The notes below the pieces were generated by a model. That model was not told the DNA's origin and did not search any database. It saw nothing but the letters and a program-made list of their open reading frames with translations. DNA of 64,000 nt, from contig NZ_JACOOJ010000003.1 in assembly GCF_014287585.1 (NCBI RefSeq), forward strand, positions 141,955 through 205,954, in the 5' to 3' direction. Positions 9,465 through 17,375 of the stretch are shown piece after piece; the first letter of the stretch is position 1; the number at the start of each line of letters is the position of its first letter. This stretch comes from Parabacteroides hominis (GTDB lineage Bacteria; Bacteroidota; Bacteroidia; Bacteroidales; Tannerellaceae). Both the position numbers and the translations under genes were made by a program.

Positions 9465-9539
9465 TTTATCGAAAAACGATAAAAATATTTGGTGGAGTCA
9501 AAAATAATATATTCTTTTGCATATCGAAAAACGATAAAT
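9465..9539 (+). promoter_or_regulatory. Promoter bracketed by two identical operator palindromes
   Basis: TATCGAAAAACGATA, a 15-nt inverted repeat with 5-nt arms, occurs at about 9467-9481 and again at 9522-9536. Between them lies a promoter-like pair: TTTG at 9488-9491, a 20-nt spacer and TTCTTTTG at 9512-9519. One copy sits just upstream of the -33 and the other at the likely transcription start. That layout is expected for repression by a dimeric regulator. The obvious candidate is the small Cro/XRE protein encoded at the end of the same operon (14633-14842). Confidence 0.7.
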
Positions 9540-9572
9540 ATTATTTGAGAAACGAACAACAAAAGATTTTGT

Positions 9573-10241
9573 ATGAAAAGACGATTGAACATATTTGCTT
9601 TGTTAATACTTCTGGCGTTGACCATTCATACTGGATATACTTTATTTTATTCCTGGGAAGAAATTTCTACAGCTTACAAAGAAGGGTATGAGAATGCGAA
9701 GGAATTTCCTGAACAGCCGAATAAGCAGAAAAAGAAACTTTTGTCCAGACATGATATTTGTATCAGGAAGAAGGCAGGAGGTACGGCGATAATTGATTCG
9801 ATTTATAATACAAAAACGAATAGTTATATTCCGACAGATATACAAAAGATGCAAATAAGTATTCCGGATAATGAAAGTGCTGGTTACAAAGTGTCAATTG
9901 CAATAATGGCATTACTCTTGGTTCCGACCGTAATAGCTGTGATTGTCCTTTTTTTGAAATTGATTGGTGCAATACAATCCGCTTTACTATTTACGAAAAC
10001 AAATGTGCTTCGTTTGAGATGGATTGGCGGATGTCTGTTGTTGATAGCTGCCATATATACGATAGGCAATTATATGGAACTGGTATCTGTTCGTTCCGCA
10101 ATCGAAATATCCGGTTATGAAATAACAAGTGAGGGAATGATTGAGTTCCCGTCTCTGATAAATGCCTTAATTGCATTCCTGGCTGCAGAAGTTTTTGCGA
10201 TTGGGTTAAAATTGAAAGAAGAGCAAGAGTTTACGATATAA
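9573..10241 (+). CDS. DUF2975-like four-helix membrane protein, copy 1
   Basis: A 222-residue membrane protein with one N-terminal helix (about 6-24), a polar loop rich in Lys/Glu, then three helices (about 108-130, 146-168, 192-210). It ends in AEVFAIGLKLKEEQEFTI. The closing motif (AE-FA-G---KEEQ--T) is shared by the genes at 12095, 12771 and 13247, so all four are paralogues. The topology and the linked small Cro/XRE regulator fit DUF2975 (YoaS-like) proteins, whose role is unknown. It is the first gene after the bracketed promoter, and sppA begins 23 nt after its stop. Confidence 0.7.
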   Translation: MKRRLNIFALLILLALTIHTGYTLFYSWEEISTAYKEGYENAKEFPEQPNKQKKKLLSRHDICIRKKAGGTAIIDSIYNTKTNSYIPTDIQKMQISIPDNESAGYKVSIAIMALLLVPTVIAVIVLFLKLIGAIQSALLFTKTNVLRLRWIGGCLLLIAAIYTIGNYMELVSVRSAIEISGYEITSEGMIEFPSLINALIAFLAAEVFAIGLKLKEEQEFTI

Positions 10242-10264
10242 TAACAACAAATACATAAAACATT

Positions 10265-12040
10265 ATGAAACAATTCTTCAAAACAGTATTTGCATCCACA
10301 CTGGGCGTGCTGGTTGCTTTGGGAATCGTAACAATGGGTTCCATCTTTTTCATCATAGGAGTAGCTGCCAGTGCAGATGGTTCTTCTGAGTATAAACCGG
10401 ATAAGAACACTGTGTTCAAACTCTCTTTGGACGGCGCTTTGGTTGATCAGGCTGTTAAGAATCCATTTTCCGAACTGATGGGTGAGAAAAGCGGGCAGAC
10501 GGCTATTGACGATGTTGTGAAGGCGATTCGTCGGGCTAAAGCAAATGACAACATCAAAGGTATTTATATGGAAGCCGGTTCTATCTCCGGAGGTTTTGCC
10601 GGTCTGGAAGCTATCCGACGCGAGTTGGTGGATTTCAAGGAAAGCGGAAAGTTTATCGTTTCTTATGGCGATTATTATACGCATGGTACTTATTATCTCT
10701 GTAGCGTAGCCGACTCGGTTTTCCTGAATCCGCAAGGTAGTGTATCGCTTGTCGGACTTGCTTCACAGGGACTTTTCTTTACCGGTCTTGCTGAGAAATT
10801 AGGAGTTGAGCACTATATCTTTAAGGTAGGAACATACAAAAGTGCGGTAGAACCTTTTTTCCTGAAGAAATTTAGCGACGCTAACCGCGAACAGTTGAAC
10901 TCTTTCTTGGGTAGCGTCTGGGGAAATGTTACTTCTGCTATCGAAAAGAGCCGTAATATCTCATCCGACGAGCTGAACCGTTACCTGAACGAAGGTCTTG
11001 CAATGGGACAGGCTTCCAATGCTGTCGATTATAAATTGGCGGACGGGCTTCGCTATCGGTATGAAGTGGAAAACTGTGTGAAAGAAATGGCCGGACAGGA
11101 TGTAAAGGGTAAACTGAAAACTGCCGGCGTTGATAAAGTCGCCTCAATCAAAGTAAAAGAAAAAGACAGTAAGAACAAGATCGCCATCCTGTATGCTGAG
11201 GGCGAGATCAGAGACGACGATTCTTCTTCTCCTTTCAGCGCAGACGAACAGGTGATTTCAGAAGAAATGGCAAAGAAACTGCGTAAGCTGAAAGACGACG
11301 ATGATGTAAAAGCCGTGGTTTTCCGTGTGAACTCTCCGGGTGGTAGCGCCTATATTTCCGAACAGATCTGGAAAGAAGTCGTAGAGCTGAAAGCTAAGAA
11401 GCCGATTGTTGTTTCAATGGGTAATTATGCTGCTTCCGGTGGCTATTATATCTCTTGTGCCGCAAACAAGATTGTCGCAGAACGTACAACGCTGACCGGC
11501 TCAATCGGTGTATTCGGTGTAGTCCGCAATTTCACCGGAACTTTTGACAAAGTGGGTGTAACTACGGATATCGTAAAGACAAATACATTCGCTGACTTGG
11601 GAGACATCAGCCGTCCGATGCGTGAAGATGAAAAGGCGCTGATCCAGCGTGGCGTAGAACAGACATACGATTTATTCCTGACCCGTTGCGCAGATGGCCG
11701 CGGCATGACAAAGGCTGAGATCGATTCGATCGGACAAGGCCGTGTATGGACAGGCGAACAGGCGTTGGAAAGAGGCTTGGTCGACCAGTTGGGCGGTATG
11801 GATGATGCAATCAAGGAGGCTGCGGTTTTGGCGGAACTGACTGATTATTCGGTAACAATTGCTGACGGCCCGAAAGACTTCTTTACCAAGTTCATGGAGA
11901 AGAAGATGGATGAAGCAAAAGTCTCCATCGCCAAATCTGTAATGGGTGAAGAACAATTCAAACTGTTCTCGACTATCCGCCGGGCTGAAACGGAATCCGG
12001 TATAATTGCCCGTATGCCGTTCGATATAAAAGGTTTATAA
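10265..12040 (+). CDS. sppA: Signal peptide peptidase SppA, 67K type
   Basis: A 591-residue, membrane-anchored (helix about 12-34) serine peptidase that degrades cleaved signal peptides. Two tandem ClpP-fold halves are visible. The dyad lysine is K192 in VGTYKSAVEPF and the nucleophile is S391 in NYAASGGYY, matching the Lys/Ser arrangement of long SppA. The oxyanion motif RVNSPGGSA is near 354. The length fits the 67K form. Unusually, it lies between the first and second DUF2975-like genes, 23 nt after the former, and is followed by a hairpin at 12051-12069. It may therefore be expressed from the operator-controlled promoter. Confidence 0.95.
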   Translation: MKQFFKTVFASTLGVLVALGIVTMGSIFFIIGVAASADGSSEYKPDKNTVFKLSLDGALVDQAVKNPFSELMGEKSGQTAIDDVVKAIRRAKANDNIKGIYMEAGSISGGFAGLEAIRRELVDFKESGKFIVSYGDYYTHGTYYLCSVADSVFLNPQGSVSLVGLASQGLFFTGLAEKLGVEHYIFKVGTYKSAVEPFFLKKFSDANREQLNSFLGSVWGNVTSAIEKSRNISSDELNRYLNEGLAMGQASNAVDYKLADGLRYRYEVENCVKEMAGQDVKGKLKTAGVDKVASIKVKEKDSKNKIAILYAEGEIRDDDSSSPFSADEQVISEEMAKKLRKLKDDDDVKAVVFRVNSPGGSAYISEQIWKEVVELKAKKPIVVSMGNYAASGGYYISCAANKIVAERTTLTGSIGVFGVVRNFTGTFDKVGVTTDIVKTNTFADLGDISRPMREDEKALIQRGVEQTYDLFLTRCADGRGMTKAEIDSIGQGRVWTGEQALERGLVDQLGGMDDAIKEAAVLAELTDYSVTIADGPKDFFTKFMEKKMDEAKVSIAKSVMGEEQFKLFSTIRRAETESGIIARMPFDIKGL

Positions 12041-12050
12041 TAAAATGCAG

Positions 12051-12069
12051 GGGCGGGGCTTGCCCGCCC
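12051..12069 (+). terminator. GC hairpin after sppA
   Basis: GGGCGGG, a 5-nt loop (GCTTG) and CCCGCCC, then TTCTT. The 7-bp GC stem can act as a partial terminator between sppA and the second DUF2975-like gene. It also resembles half of the palindromic doublet at 9335-9414, so it may be a REP-type unit. Confidence 0.6.
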
Positions 12070-12094
12070 TTCTTAAGCAAGAAAGCTATAGGTT

Positions 12095-12760
12095 ATGAAA
12101 AAGCAATTGAATTTAATCTGCGTATTGATATTTTTCTTTGTCGGTCTGTCTTTAGTTCCGAGCATCTATTCGATGGGTAATGCTTTTGTGGACGGTTTCA
12201 AAGTAGGAATGTCACAAGCGGAAGAAGCGCATGAGCAGGGAACAACGAATATCAGTGCGGAAATATTAAGTCCGCTGGCTCTTAATTTATGGCCGAAGTC
12301 TTTGGCTGCCACTTCTGATAAACTGTTCAATCAGAAGGATCATGAGTGGTATCCGGCTTCACATATCAAGACATTGGTTTGGACGAAATCCAAAGATGCC
12401 GGAATTGAGAGATATGTAAGTTTCCTTGTCCTGATCGGCCTGTTCTTTATTATAAAAGCGATCATCCAATTCTACAAGCTGATCAATGCGATTAACCATG
12501 AGGTGATATTCGATTGGATGAATGTACGCCGTTTGAATCGTATCGGACGTAACCTGCTGATCTCTTTCGTGATGACACAGGCTTATATGCTAATGAATTA
12601 CTGGGCGGCAACCCGCCTGTTCGAACTGGAAGGCTATGAACATAATTTCTGGTGTGACTTTCAGTCGATGACGTTGATAATGGGACTGATCGCTTTATTG
12701 GTAGGCCGTATTTTTGCAATCGGCTTACAGATGAAGGAGGAACAGGAGTTGACAATTTAA
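12095..12760 (+). CDS. DUF2975-like membrane protein, copy 2
   Basis: A 221-residue paralogue of the gene at 9573 with the same plan: helix about 7-27, a long exported loop, helices about 108-127, 148-165 and 188-212, and the terminal motif GRIFAIGLQMKEEQELTI. The exported loop shares little sequence with copy 1, so divergence is concentrated there. It is 54 nt downstream of sppA across a hairpin and 10 nt upstream of copy 3. Function unknown. Confidence 0.7.
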   Translation: MKKQLNLICVLIFFFVGLSLVPSIYSMGNAFVDGFKVGMSQAEEAHEQGTTNISAEILSPLALNLWPKSLAATSDKLFNQKDHEWYPASHIKTLVWTKSKDAGIERYVSFLVLIGLFFIIKAIIQFYKLINAINHEVIFDWMNVRRLNRIGRNLLISFVMTQAYMLMNYWAATRLFELEGYEHNFWCDFQSMTLIMGLIALLVGRIFAIGLQMKEEQELTI

Positions 12761-12770
12761 AGATTTTGAG

Positions 12771-13238
12771 ATGAAACGGAATTTGAATACCCTATGTTTT
12801 GTGTTGGTGATGCTTTGTATTGTTGCTCTTTCATCAAATAATATAGATGCTTTGCAGCTTTGCTATGAGATGGGGAAAGGTACGGCTTATACCGATGCTA
12901 CACAGAAAAATTTTCTGATAGAGACCATTATTCGTGCTGTAGATATGAATGTACTGCTGATAGCAGGCATACTTTTGATTATAGTTGTCTCAAAAATAAA
13001 TAAGGGGCTTGTCTTTGTCTGGCAGAATATCACCTTGTTCAGATGGATCGGATATTTGTTGGGGATTCACGCTTTGGTTTCTTCTGCCGTTAATTATGTG
13101 GGAAAGCAGGCTTCGGAGACTTTTGAAGGAAATCCATTTGACTATCAAGGAGTGATCGCTGCCATATTCGTTTTGATGGTTGCAGAGATTTTCGCGATTG
13201 GTTTGAGGATGAAAGAAGAACAAGACCTGACGGTCTAA
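12771..13238 (+). CDS. DUF2975-like membrane protein, copy 3 (short)
   Basis: A 155-residue paralogue lacking most of the exported loop between helix 1 and helix 2, but keeping four helices and the ending AEIFAIGLRMKEEQDLTV. Closely packed: 10 nt after copy 2 and 8 nt before copy 4. The reduced loop suggests that the membrane core and the KEEQ tail are the conserved functional parts. Function unknown. Confidence 0.68.
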   Translation: MKRNLNTLCFVLVMLCIVALSSNNIDALQLCYEMGKGTAYTDATQKNFLIETIIRAVDMNVLLIAGILLIIVVSKINKGLVFVWQNITLFRWIGYLLGIHALVSSAVNYVGKQASETFEGNPFDYQGVIAAIFVLMVAEIFAIGLRMKEEQDLTV

Positions 13239-13246
13239 TAAAGGGA

Positions 13247-13882
13247 ATGAAAATGAAATCGAAAAGTATAAGGATATTGAGCATTTTGATACTGCTTCTT
13301 TCTATAGTGATGTTGGGCGACGGCTTTCTGGGATTTAAAGACGGATGGAGCAGTGCAGACGGTGACTTGGATAAGAAAATACATCGGGTAGATGTGTCGT
13401 TGAATCCTGCTGTCGCGTATAGCTTGCCTGATACATTGCAACTGGCGGATAACCGGAAAATACCTTATCAGATAGGAAATATTACTTTGGGAATGAAGAC
13501 CGATAAGGTCTATGAGCTTTTCTCCGGTATTATAGGATTGGTTTCCACACCGGTCTTTCTGCTCCTGATTATTTGGGCGGGATTGTCTTTCTTCCGTTTT
13601 ATCCGGGATGTGCAACGACAACAGATATTTATTCGTTCGAATGTCAAGAGGCTCCGTGTTATCTGCTGGATGTTGTTGCTTGTCGGGATTATGAAAAACG
13701 TGTTTGCAGGGGTGGACTACTTCCTGTTGTTAAAAGATAGCGATGTCTCTTTCCCCGGCTACCGGATTACCGGCTTCGAGTTTGATTATAGTACATTCTT
13801 TTTGGCTCTCTTGTTCGGCCTTTTTGCCGAAATATTTGCATTAGGGGTTAAATTGAAAGAGGAACAGGAGCTAACGGTTTAG
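13247..13882 (+). CDS. DUF2975-like membrane protein, copy 4
   Basis: A 211-residue paralogue with four helices and the ending AEIFALGVKLKEEQELTV. Two in-frame ATGs (13247 and 13253) are possible starts; the first gives MKMKSKSIRIL. The exported loop (WSSADGDLDKKIHRVDVSLN) again differs from the other copies. It is followed after 21 nt by the CPBP-like gene. Function unknown. Confidence 0.68.
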   Translation: MKMKSKSIRILSILILLLSIVMLGDGFLGFKDGWSSADGDLDKKIHRVDVSLNPAVAYSLPDTLQLADNRKIPYQIGNITLGMKTDKVYELFSGIIGLVSTPVFLLLIIWAGLSFFRFIRDVQRQQIFIRSNVKRLRVICWMLLLVGIMKNVFAGVDYFLLLKDSDVSFPGYRITGFEFDYSTFFLALLFGLFAEIFALGVKLKEEQELTV

Positions 13883-13903
13883 AGGTTTTAAGGAGAAACG
13901 GAT

Positions 13904-14617
13904 ATGGATAGGATTGTAAAATTACTGATTGCCCAGATAGGATTTATGCTTTTGGGAGTTATTCTGGCTGCTATTCCTTGTATCCTGATTATGGGGATAG
14001 ATATTGCTAAAGTTCATGTGATTGTATCGGGACTGTTTTTAGGAAGTTTGCTTCTTATATGGTATATGTTGTCAAAGAAATACGTTCGTCTCGACTCGCT
14101 GACCTGGTCATTCCATTCAGTGAAAGCAATCATTCTGATTATTATACTGAATGTCTTGTTTTTCTTTTTTGCGAATGGGCTGGATGGCTTGACCGATTTC
14201 CTGGGGTATGAAGATTTGAATGAAAATTTCAGTATCCTGAGGGATTTGGCTCTTAATCCTTTTGGGCTTTGTGTTCTTTTATTTGTTTCTCCGGTTGCCG
14301 AAGAGTTTTTATATCAGGGGGCGATACTAAGCTCATTGCTTTGGGGATATCTTTATTATCGTTCCGGCAGCTTGAGTTTATGTATTCTTTCGAATATGAT
14401 AGTGAACGGTATTTCGGCATTGCTTATAATTTATTACCCGAATGTCCGTTCCGTGTATGAAATAATAGGAACAGTGCCCTTTGCCGGGCTTGCTGTTCTG
14501 AGTGTAATATTATCTGCAATCTGTATATATTATTTGAACCGGAGTTTGAAGATCCCGGCTTGGCAAATATCGGAAAGCAGGGATGGTGAAACTGGTAGTG
14601 TCGTAATTAACGAATAA
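13904..14617 (+). CDS. CPBP-family membrane protein, probably catalytically altered
   Basis: A 237-residue polytopic protein resembling CPBP (Abi/CAAX-type) intramembrane peptidases: SPVAEEFLYQGAILSSLLWG and ILSNMIVNG align with the three family motifs. Compared with the family consensus EExxxR, FxxxH and HxxxN, the sequence shows EEFLYQ (Gln for Arg), WGYLY (Tyr for His) and NMIVN (Asn for His). Two probable metal ligands are therefore missing. It may be a pseudo-enzyme or an altered member. It is cotranscribed with the DUF2975-like genes and the XRE regulator. Confidence 0.72.
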   Translation: MDRIVKLLIAQIGFMLLGVILAAIPCILIMGIDIAKVHVIVSGLFLGSLLLIWYMLSKKYVRLDSLTWSFHSVKAIILIIILNVLFFFFANGLDGLTDFLGYEDLNENFSILRDLALNPFGLCVLLFVSPVAEEFLYQGAILSSLLWGYLYYRSGSLSLCILSNMIVNGISALLIIYYPNVRSVYEIIGTVPFAGLAVLSVILSAICIYYLNRSLKIPAWQISESRDGETGSVVINE

Positions 14618-14632
14618 TCAAAGGAGTAAGAT

Positions 14633-14842
14633 ATGGCTATAATAGTGAATTTGGATGTGATGATGGCAAAACGGAAGATCGCTTTGGGCGATTTGGCTGA
14701 TCGTATCGGCATTACCCCGGCAAATCTTTCGATCTTAAAGACGGGTAAAGCCAAGGCTATACGCTTTTCTACTCTTGAGGCAATCTGTAAGGAGCTCGAT
14801 TGTCAGCCGGCGGATATTCTTGAATTTAAAGAAGATGAATAG
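14633..14842 (+). CDS. Small Cro/XRE-type DNA-binding regulator
   Basis: A 69-residue helix-turn-helix protein: RKIALGDLADRIGITPANLS, then a recognition region with AIRFSTLEAICKELDCQPADIL. It is the one-domain YozG-like type commonly found beside DUF2975 genes. It is the last gene of the operon, 15 nt after the CPBP-like gene. It likely represses the operon promoter through the paired TATCG-N5-CGATA sites at 9465-9539. Family secure; binding site inferred. Confidence 0.9.
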   Translation: MAIIVNLDVMMAKRKIALGDLADRIGITPANLSILKTGKAKAIRFSTLEAICKELDCQPADILEFKEDE

Positions 14843-14965
14843 TCTCTTTAAGGATATTATTGAGTGTCGTATTACAATATGTAAGTGTAGCGTGTGCATT
14901 ATAAGTGAATAAAAGGTTGAATATTGTTAATTAAGCTGTATTTGCTGACAATATGTAAGCTAAAG

Positions 14966-14997
14966 TTTGGATAGTTCAGGTTGACTGCCTACATTTG
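14966..14997 (+). promoter_or_regulatory. Promoter for the DUF3836-like gene
   Basis: TTTG at 14966-14969, a 20-nt spacer, TACATTTG at 14990-14997. Start codon about 38 nt downstream. The 12-mer ACAATATGTAAG occurs twice just upstream (about 14874 and 14948), a possible regulator site. Confidence 0.7.
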
Positions 14998-15034
14998 CAC
15001 CGCAATTTGAAAGTAATCTTAAAGTAATAATTAT

Positions 15035-15445
15035 ATGAAGACTTCAGTTTTAAGTAAAAGCATTCTTGTTCTTGCAGTTATGTTCTTGTGTAATCTTGCA
15101 ATGAGCGCGGCCTCTCCCAGAGAGTACATGTATGATACGAAGGAAGAGAATGGTAAAGTTATTTCAAAAGTCATTTTCTTGAATGACAATGGTCTTTTGA
15201 ATAAAGAAGTTAAATATGAGTTTTCTTACAATGAAAACGGCAAAGTGTCAGAAAAGAAGGCATATCGCTGGGATAAGAGTAAGGACGAATGGATTCCCTA
15301 TTATCTGACGACTTATTCATATAACGCAGAAACAGGGGAGATCAATACCACATACGGCATGTGGGACAAAAAGAAGAAAAACTTTAGCTTAAATGTCCAG
15401 AATATGGTTGCCCCGGCAACAAGTTATGACGACATTTTCTCATAA
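15035..15445 (+). CDS. Small secreted DUF3836-like protein
   Basis: A 136-residue protein with a signal peptide (SILVLAVMFLCNLAMSAASP) and short beta-rich repeats (KYEFSYNENGKVSEKKAYRW and TTYSYNAETGEINTTYGMWD). Size, signal and sequence style fit DUF3836 proteins, a Bacteroidales family of unknown function. It is monocistronic, with its own promoter and a strong terminator. Confidence 0.65.
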   Translation: MKTSVLSKSILVLAVMFLCNLAMSAASPREYMYDTKEENGKVISKVIFLNDNGLLNKEVKYEFSYNENGKVSEKKAYRWDKSKDEWIPYYLTTYSYNAETGEINTTYGMWDKKKKNFSLNVQNMVAPATSYDDIFS

Positions 15446-15480
15446 TACCTATTTAAAAAATATTTCATAGACACAACCGT

Positions 15481-15530
15481 AAATGGCGCGAATAACAAAA
15501 GACGTGAGTCCCTGTTATTAGCGCCATTTT
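15481..15530 (+). terminator. Terminator of the DUF3836-like gene
   Basis: AAATGGCGC pairs with GCGCCATTT, and inside it AATAACA pairs with TGTTATT (one mismatch between the two helices, 15-nt loop). A T-rich run follows. Confidence 0.8.
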
Positions 15531-15572
15531 CATCTTTTTACGGAAATATGTATGTTTATCTGTAAATGTTTC

Positions 15573-15580
15573 TATCTTTG
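15573..15580 (+). promoter_or_regulatory. -7 box upstream of the dinD fragment
   Basis: TATCTTTG 24 nt before the ATG at 15605; the -33 region is poor. Confidence 0.45.
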
Positions 15581-15604
15581 TTGAAACATTAAATAACCAT
15601 AGCT

Positions 15605-15862
15605 ATGGATAAAGTAAGAATACAACAATTATTGACCTCTTTCAACAGCATTACTCACTCTGTAAATAACGAAGAAGACGGTGAACAAGTCGAGATTTGG
15701 TTCGCCCGCGATTTGCAATCCATTTTGGGATATGCAAGATGGGAGAATTTTATTGTCGCAATCAATCGGGCAGTCGATTCCTGTAAAACGCAGGGAATCA
15801 ATCAGGAAGACCATTTTCGTGAGGTCACGAAAATGGTCAGCTTTTGTCTCGTCTTTACTTGA
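15605..15862 (+). pseudogene. Truncated dinD (DNA-damage-inducible protein D) fragment
   Basis: The first 78 codons match the N-terminus of DinD/BRO-type proteins (EIWFARDLQSILGYARWENF, and CKTQGINQEDHFREVTKMV). Full-length DinD is about 270-290 residues. Similarity stops right after TKMV, and the frame closes seven codons later, overlapping the 3-prime end of the convergent trpB-like gene. The break coincides with a perfect 14-bp inverted repeat (15809-15838) that encodes DHFREVTKMV. The promoter and start are intact, so a short product is possible, but the gene is clearly broken. Confidence 0.8.
15809..15838. repeat. Perfect 14-bp palindrome at the dinD breakpoint
   Basis: GACCATTTTCGTGA, then GG, then its exact reverse complement TCACGAAAATGGTC. 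It codes for the conserved DinD segment; homology to DinD ends at its right edge. Confidence 0.85.
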
Positions 15863-17219
15863 TGATCTTCTCGATCTCCGAAAGATTCTTTTCCACGTCT
15901 GCATCCGTGACTTCGTAGTTTGTCAGATCGCCTGCCAGATACTGGTCGTAAGCGGCCATGTCGATCAGGCCGTGGCCGGAGAGGTTGAACAGGATCGTGC
16001 GCGGTTTGCCTTCGATCTTGGCCTGTTCTGCTTCGCGGATAGCGGCAGCGATTGCGTGGGAGGATTCGGGGGCCGGTATGATGCCTTCGCTCTGAGCGAA
16101 CAGCGTAGCAGCTTTGAATGTTTCAAGCTGCTGGATATCTACGGCATCCATCAAACCATCCTTTTTCAGTTGGCTGACGATAGAGCCTGCACCGTGGTAA
16201 CGCAGACCGCCGGCATGGATATTGGCCGGTGCGAAGTTATGTCCCAAGGTGAACATCGGCAGGAGCGGCGTGTAGCCGGCTTCATCGCCGAAATCGTATT
16301 GGAATTGTCCGCGTGTCAGCTTCGGGCAGGAAGCCGGTTCTGCCGCAACGACGCGGAGGTCTTTTCCTTGTGTCAGTTTGTGGCGCAGGAACGGGAATGC
16401 GATACCGGAGAAGTTCGAACCGCCTCCGAAGCAAGCGATCACCACGTCCGGATATTCTCCGGCCATCTCCATCTGCTTTTCGGCTTCCAGGCCGATCACC
16501 GTCTGGTGAAGCATCACATGGTTCAGCACGCTGCCCAATACATACTTGCAGTTAGGAGTCTGCATCGCCAGTTCGACAGCCTCGGAGATAGCTGTACCTA
16601 AGCTTCCCTGGTAATTCGGATGCTTGGTGATGATGTCGCGGCCTGCACGCGTACTCATACTCGGCGAGGCGATCACTTCGGCCCCGAATGTCTGCATGAT
16701 AGAGCGGCGATAGGGTTTCTGGTTGTAGCTGACTTTTACCATGTAGACAGCCAGTTCCAGTCCGAAATGCTTGGCAGCCATAGCCATGGAAGCTCCCCAT
16801 TGTCCGGCGCCTGTTTCGGTCGTGATATTGGTGATGCCTTCCTTCTTGCAGAAATAAGCCTGCGGGATGGCGGAATTCAGCTTATGCGAGCCGACCGGGC
16901 TGACGCTTTCGTTCTTGAAGTAGATGTGGGCCGGCGTGTCGAGCGCCTTTTCAAGTCCGTAGGCACGAACCAGCGGTGTCGGGCGCCAGATTTTGTACAT
17001 TTCGCGAACTTCTTCCGGTATCTCGATCCAGGCATCCGTCTGGTTTACTTCCTGGTCGACCAATCCTTTGGCGAACAAGGGGTAAAGATCTTCCGGCTTG
17101 AGCGGTTCCTTTGTTTTGGGGTTGAGCGGAGGAAGCGGCTTATTCTTCATATCTGCCACGATATTGTACCAGGCTGTAGGAATATCTTTCTCCTGCAATA
17201 AAAATTTCTTACTTTCCAT
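15855..17219 (-). CDS. TrpB2-type tryptophan synthase beta-like PLP enzyme
   Basis: A 454-residue fold-type II PLP enzyme of the long TrpB-like (TrpB2, TIGR01415) class. The Schiff-base lysine is K113 in VGSHKLNSA. The phosphate-binding glycine loop is CFGGGSNFSG, and the family-specific N-terminal extension (about 60 residues before the core) is present. It condenses indole with serine (or phosphoserine) to tryptophan. No trpA or other trp gene is adjacent, which is typical for this stand-alone class thought to salvage indole. It overlaps the end of the dinD fragment by 8 nt. A true trpA-dependent TrpB is about 400 residues and lacks this extension. Confidence 0.93.
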   Translation of the reverse strand: MESKKFLLQEKDIPTAWYNIVADMKNKPLPPLNPKTKEPLKPEDLYPLFAKGLVDQEVNQTDAWIEIPEEVREMYKIWRPTPLVRAYGLEKALDTPAHIYFKNESVSPVGSHKLNSAIPQAYFCKKEGITNITTETGAGQWGASMAMAAKHFGLELAVYMVKVSYNQKPYRRSIMQTFGAEVIASPSMSTRAGRDIITKHPNYQGSLGTAISEAVELAMQTPNCKYVLGSVLNHVMLHQTVIGLEAEKQMEMAGEYPDVVIACFGGGSNFSGIAFPFLRHKLTQGKDLRVVAAEPASCPKLTRGQFQYDFGDEAGYTPLLPMFTLGHNFAPANIHAGGLRYHGAGSIVSQLKKDGLMDAVDIQQLETFKAATLFAQSEGIIPAPESSHAIAAAIREAEQAKIEGKPRTILFNLSGHGLIDMAAYDQYLAGDLTNYEVTDADVEKNLSEIEKIIK

Positions 17220-17330
17220 GATGTTGTTATGTAGTTTACATTATTAATCGATTTGGCCTTTAAGGCTTACAACTTGGAAGCAAAGTAACAAATAATATTT
17301 CGTTCTTCAAATGAAATACAGGAAAATATA

Positions 17331-17338
17331 TATCTTTG
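17331..17338 (+). promoter_or_regulatory. -7 box for the first beta-barrel gene
   Basis: TATCTTTG about 38 nt before the ATG at 17376. No clear -33 match. Confidence 0.5.
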
Positions 17339-17375
17339 CGGCTCAACTCTGCTAAACAGATAACAAACTATAAGA

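Noticed and set aside
9299..9572. tRNA in the GC-rich hairpin region
   Set aside because: The sequence AGGTTCCAAACCT superficially resembles a T-arm, but there is no cloverleaf or CCA-compatible acceptor stem.
15681..16601. A 306-codon plus-strand frame across the dinD/trpB junction
   Set aside because: Most of it is antisense to the TrpB2-type enzyme, whose active-site lysine and cofactor loop are intact; composition is not protein-like.
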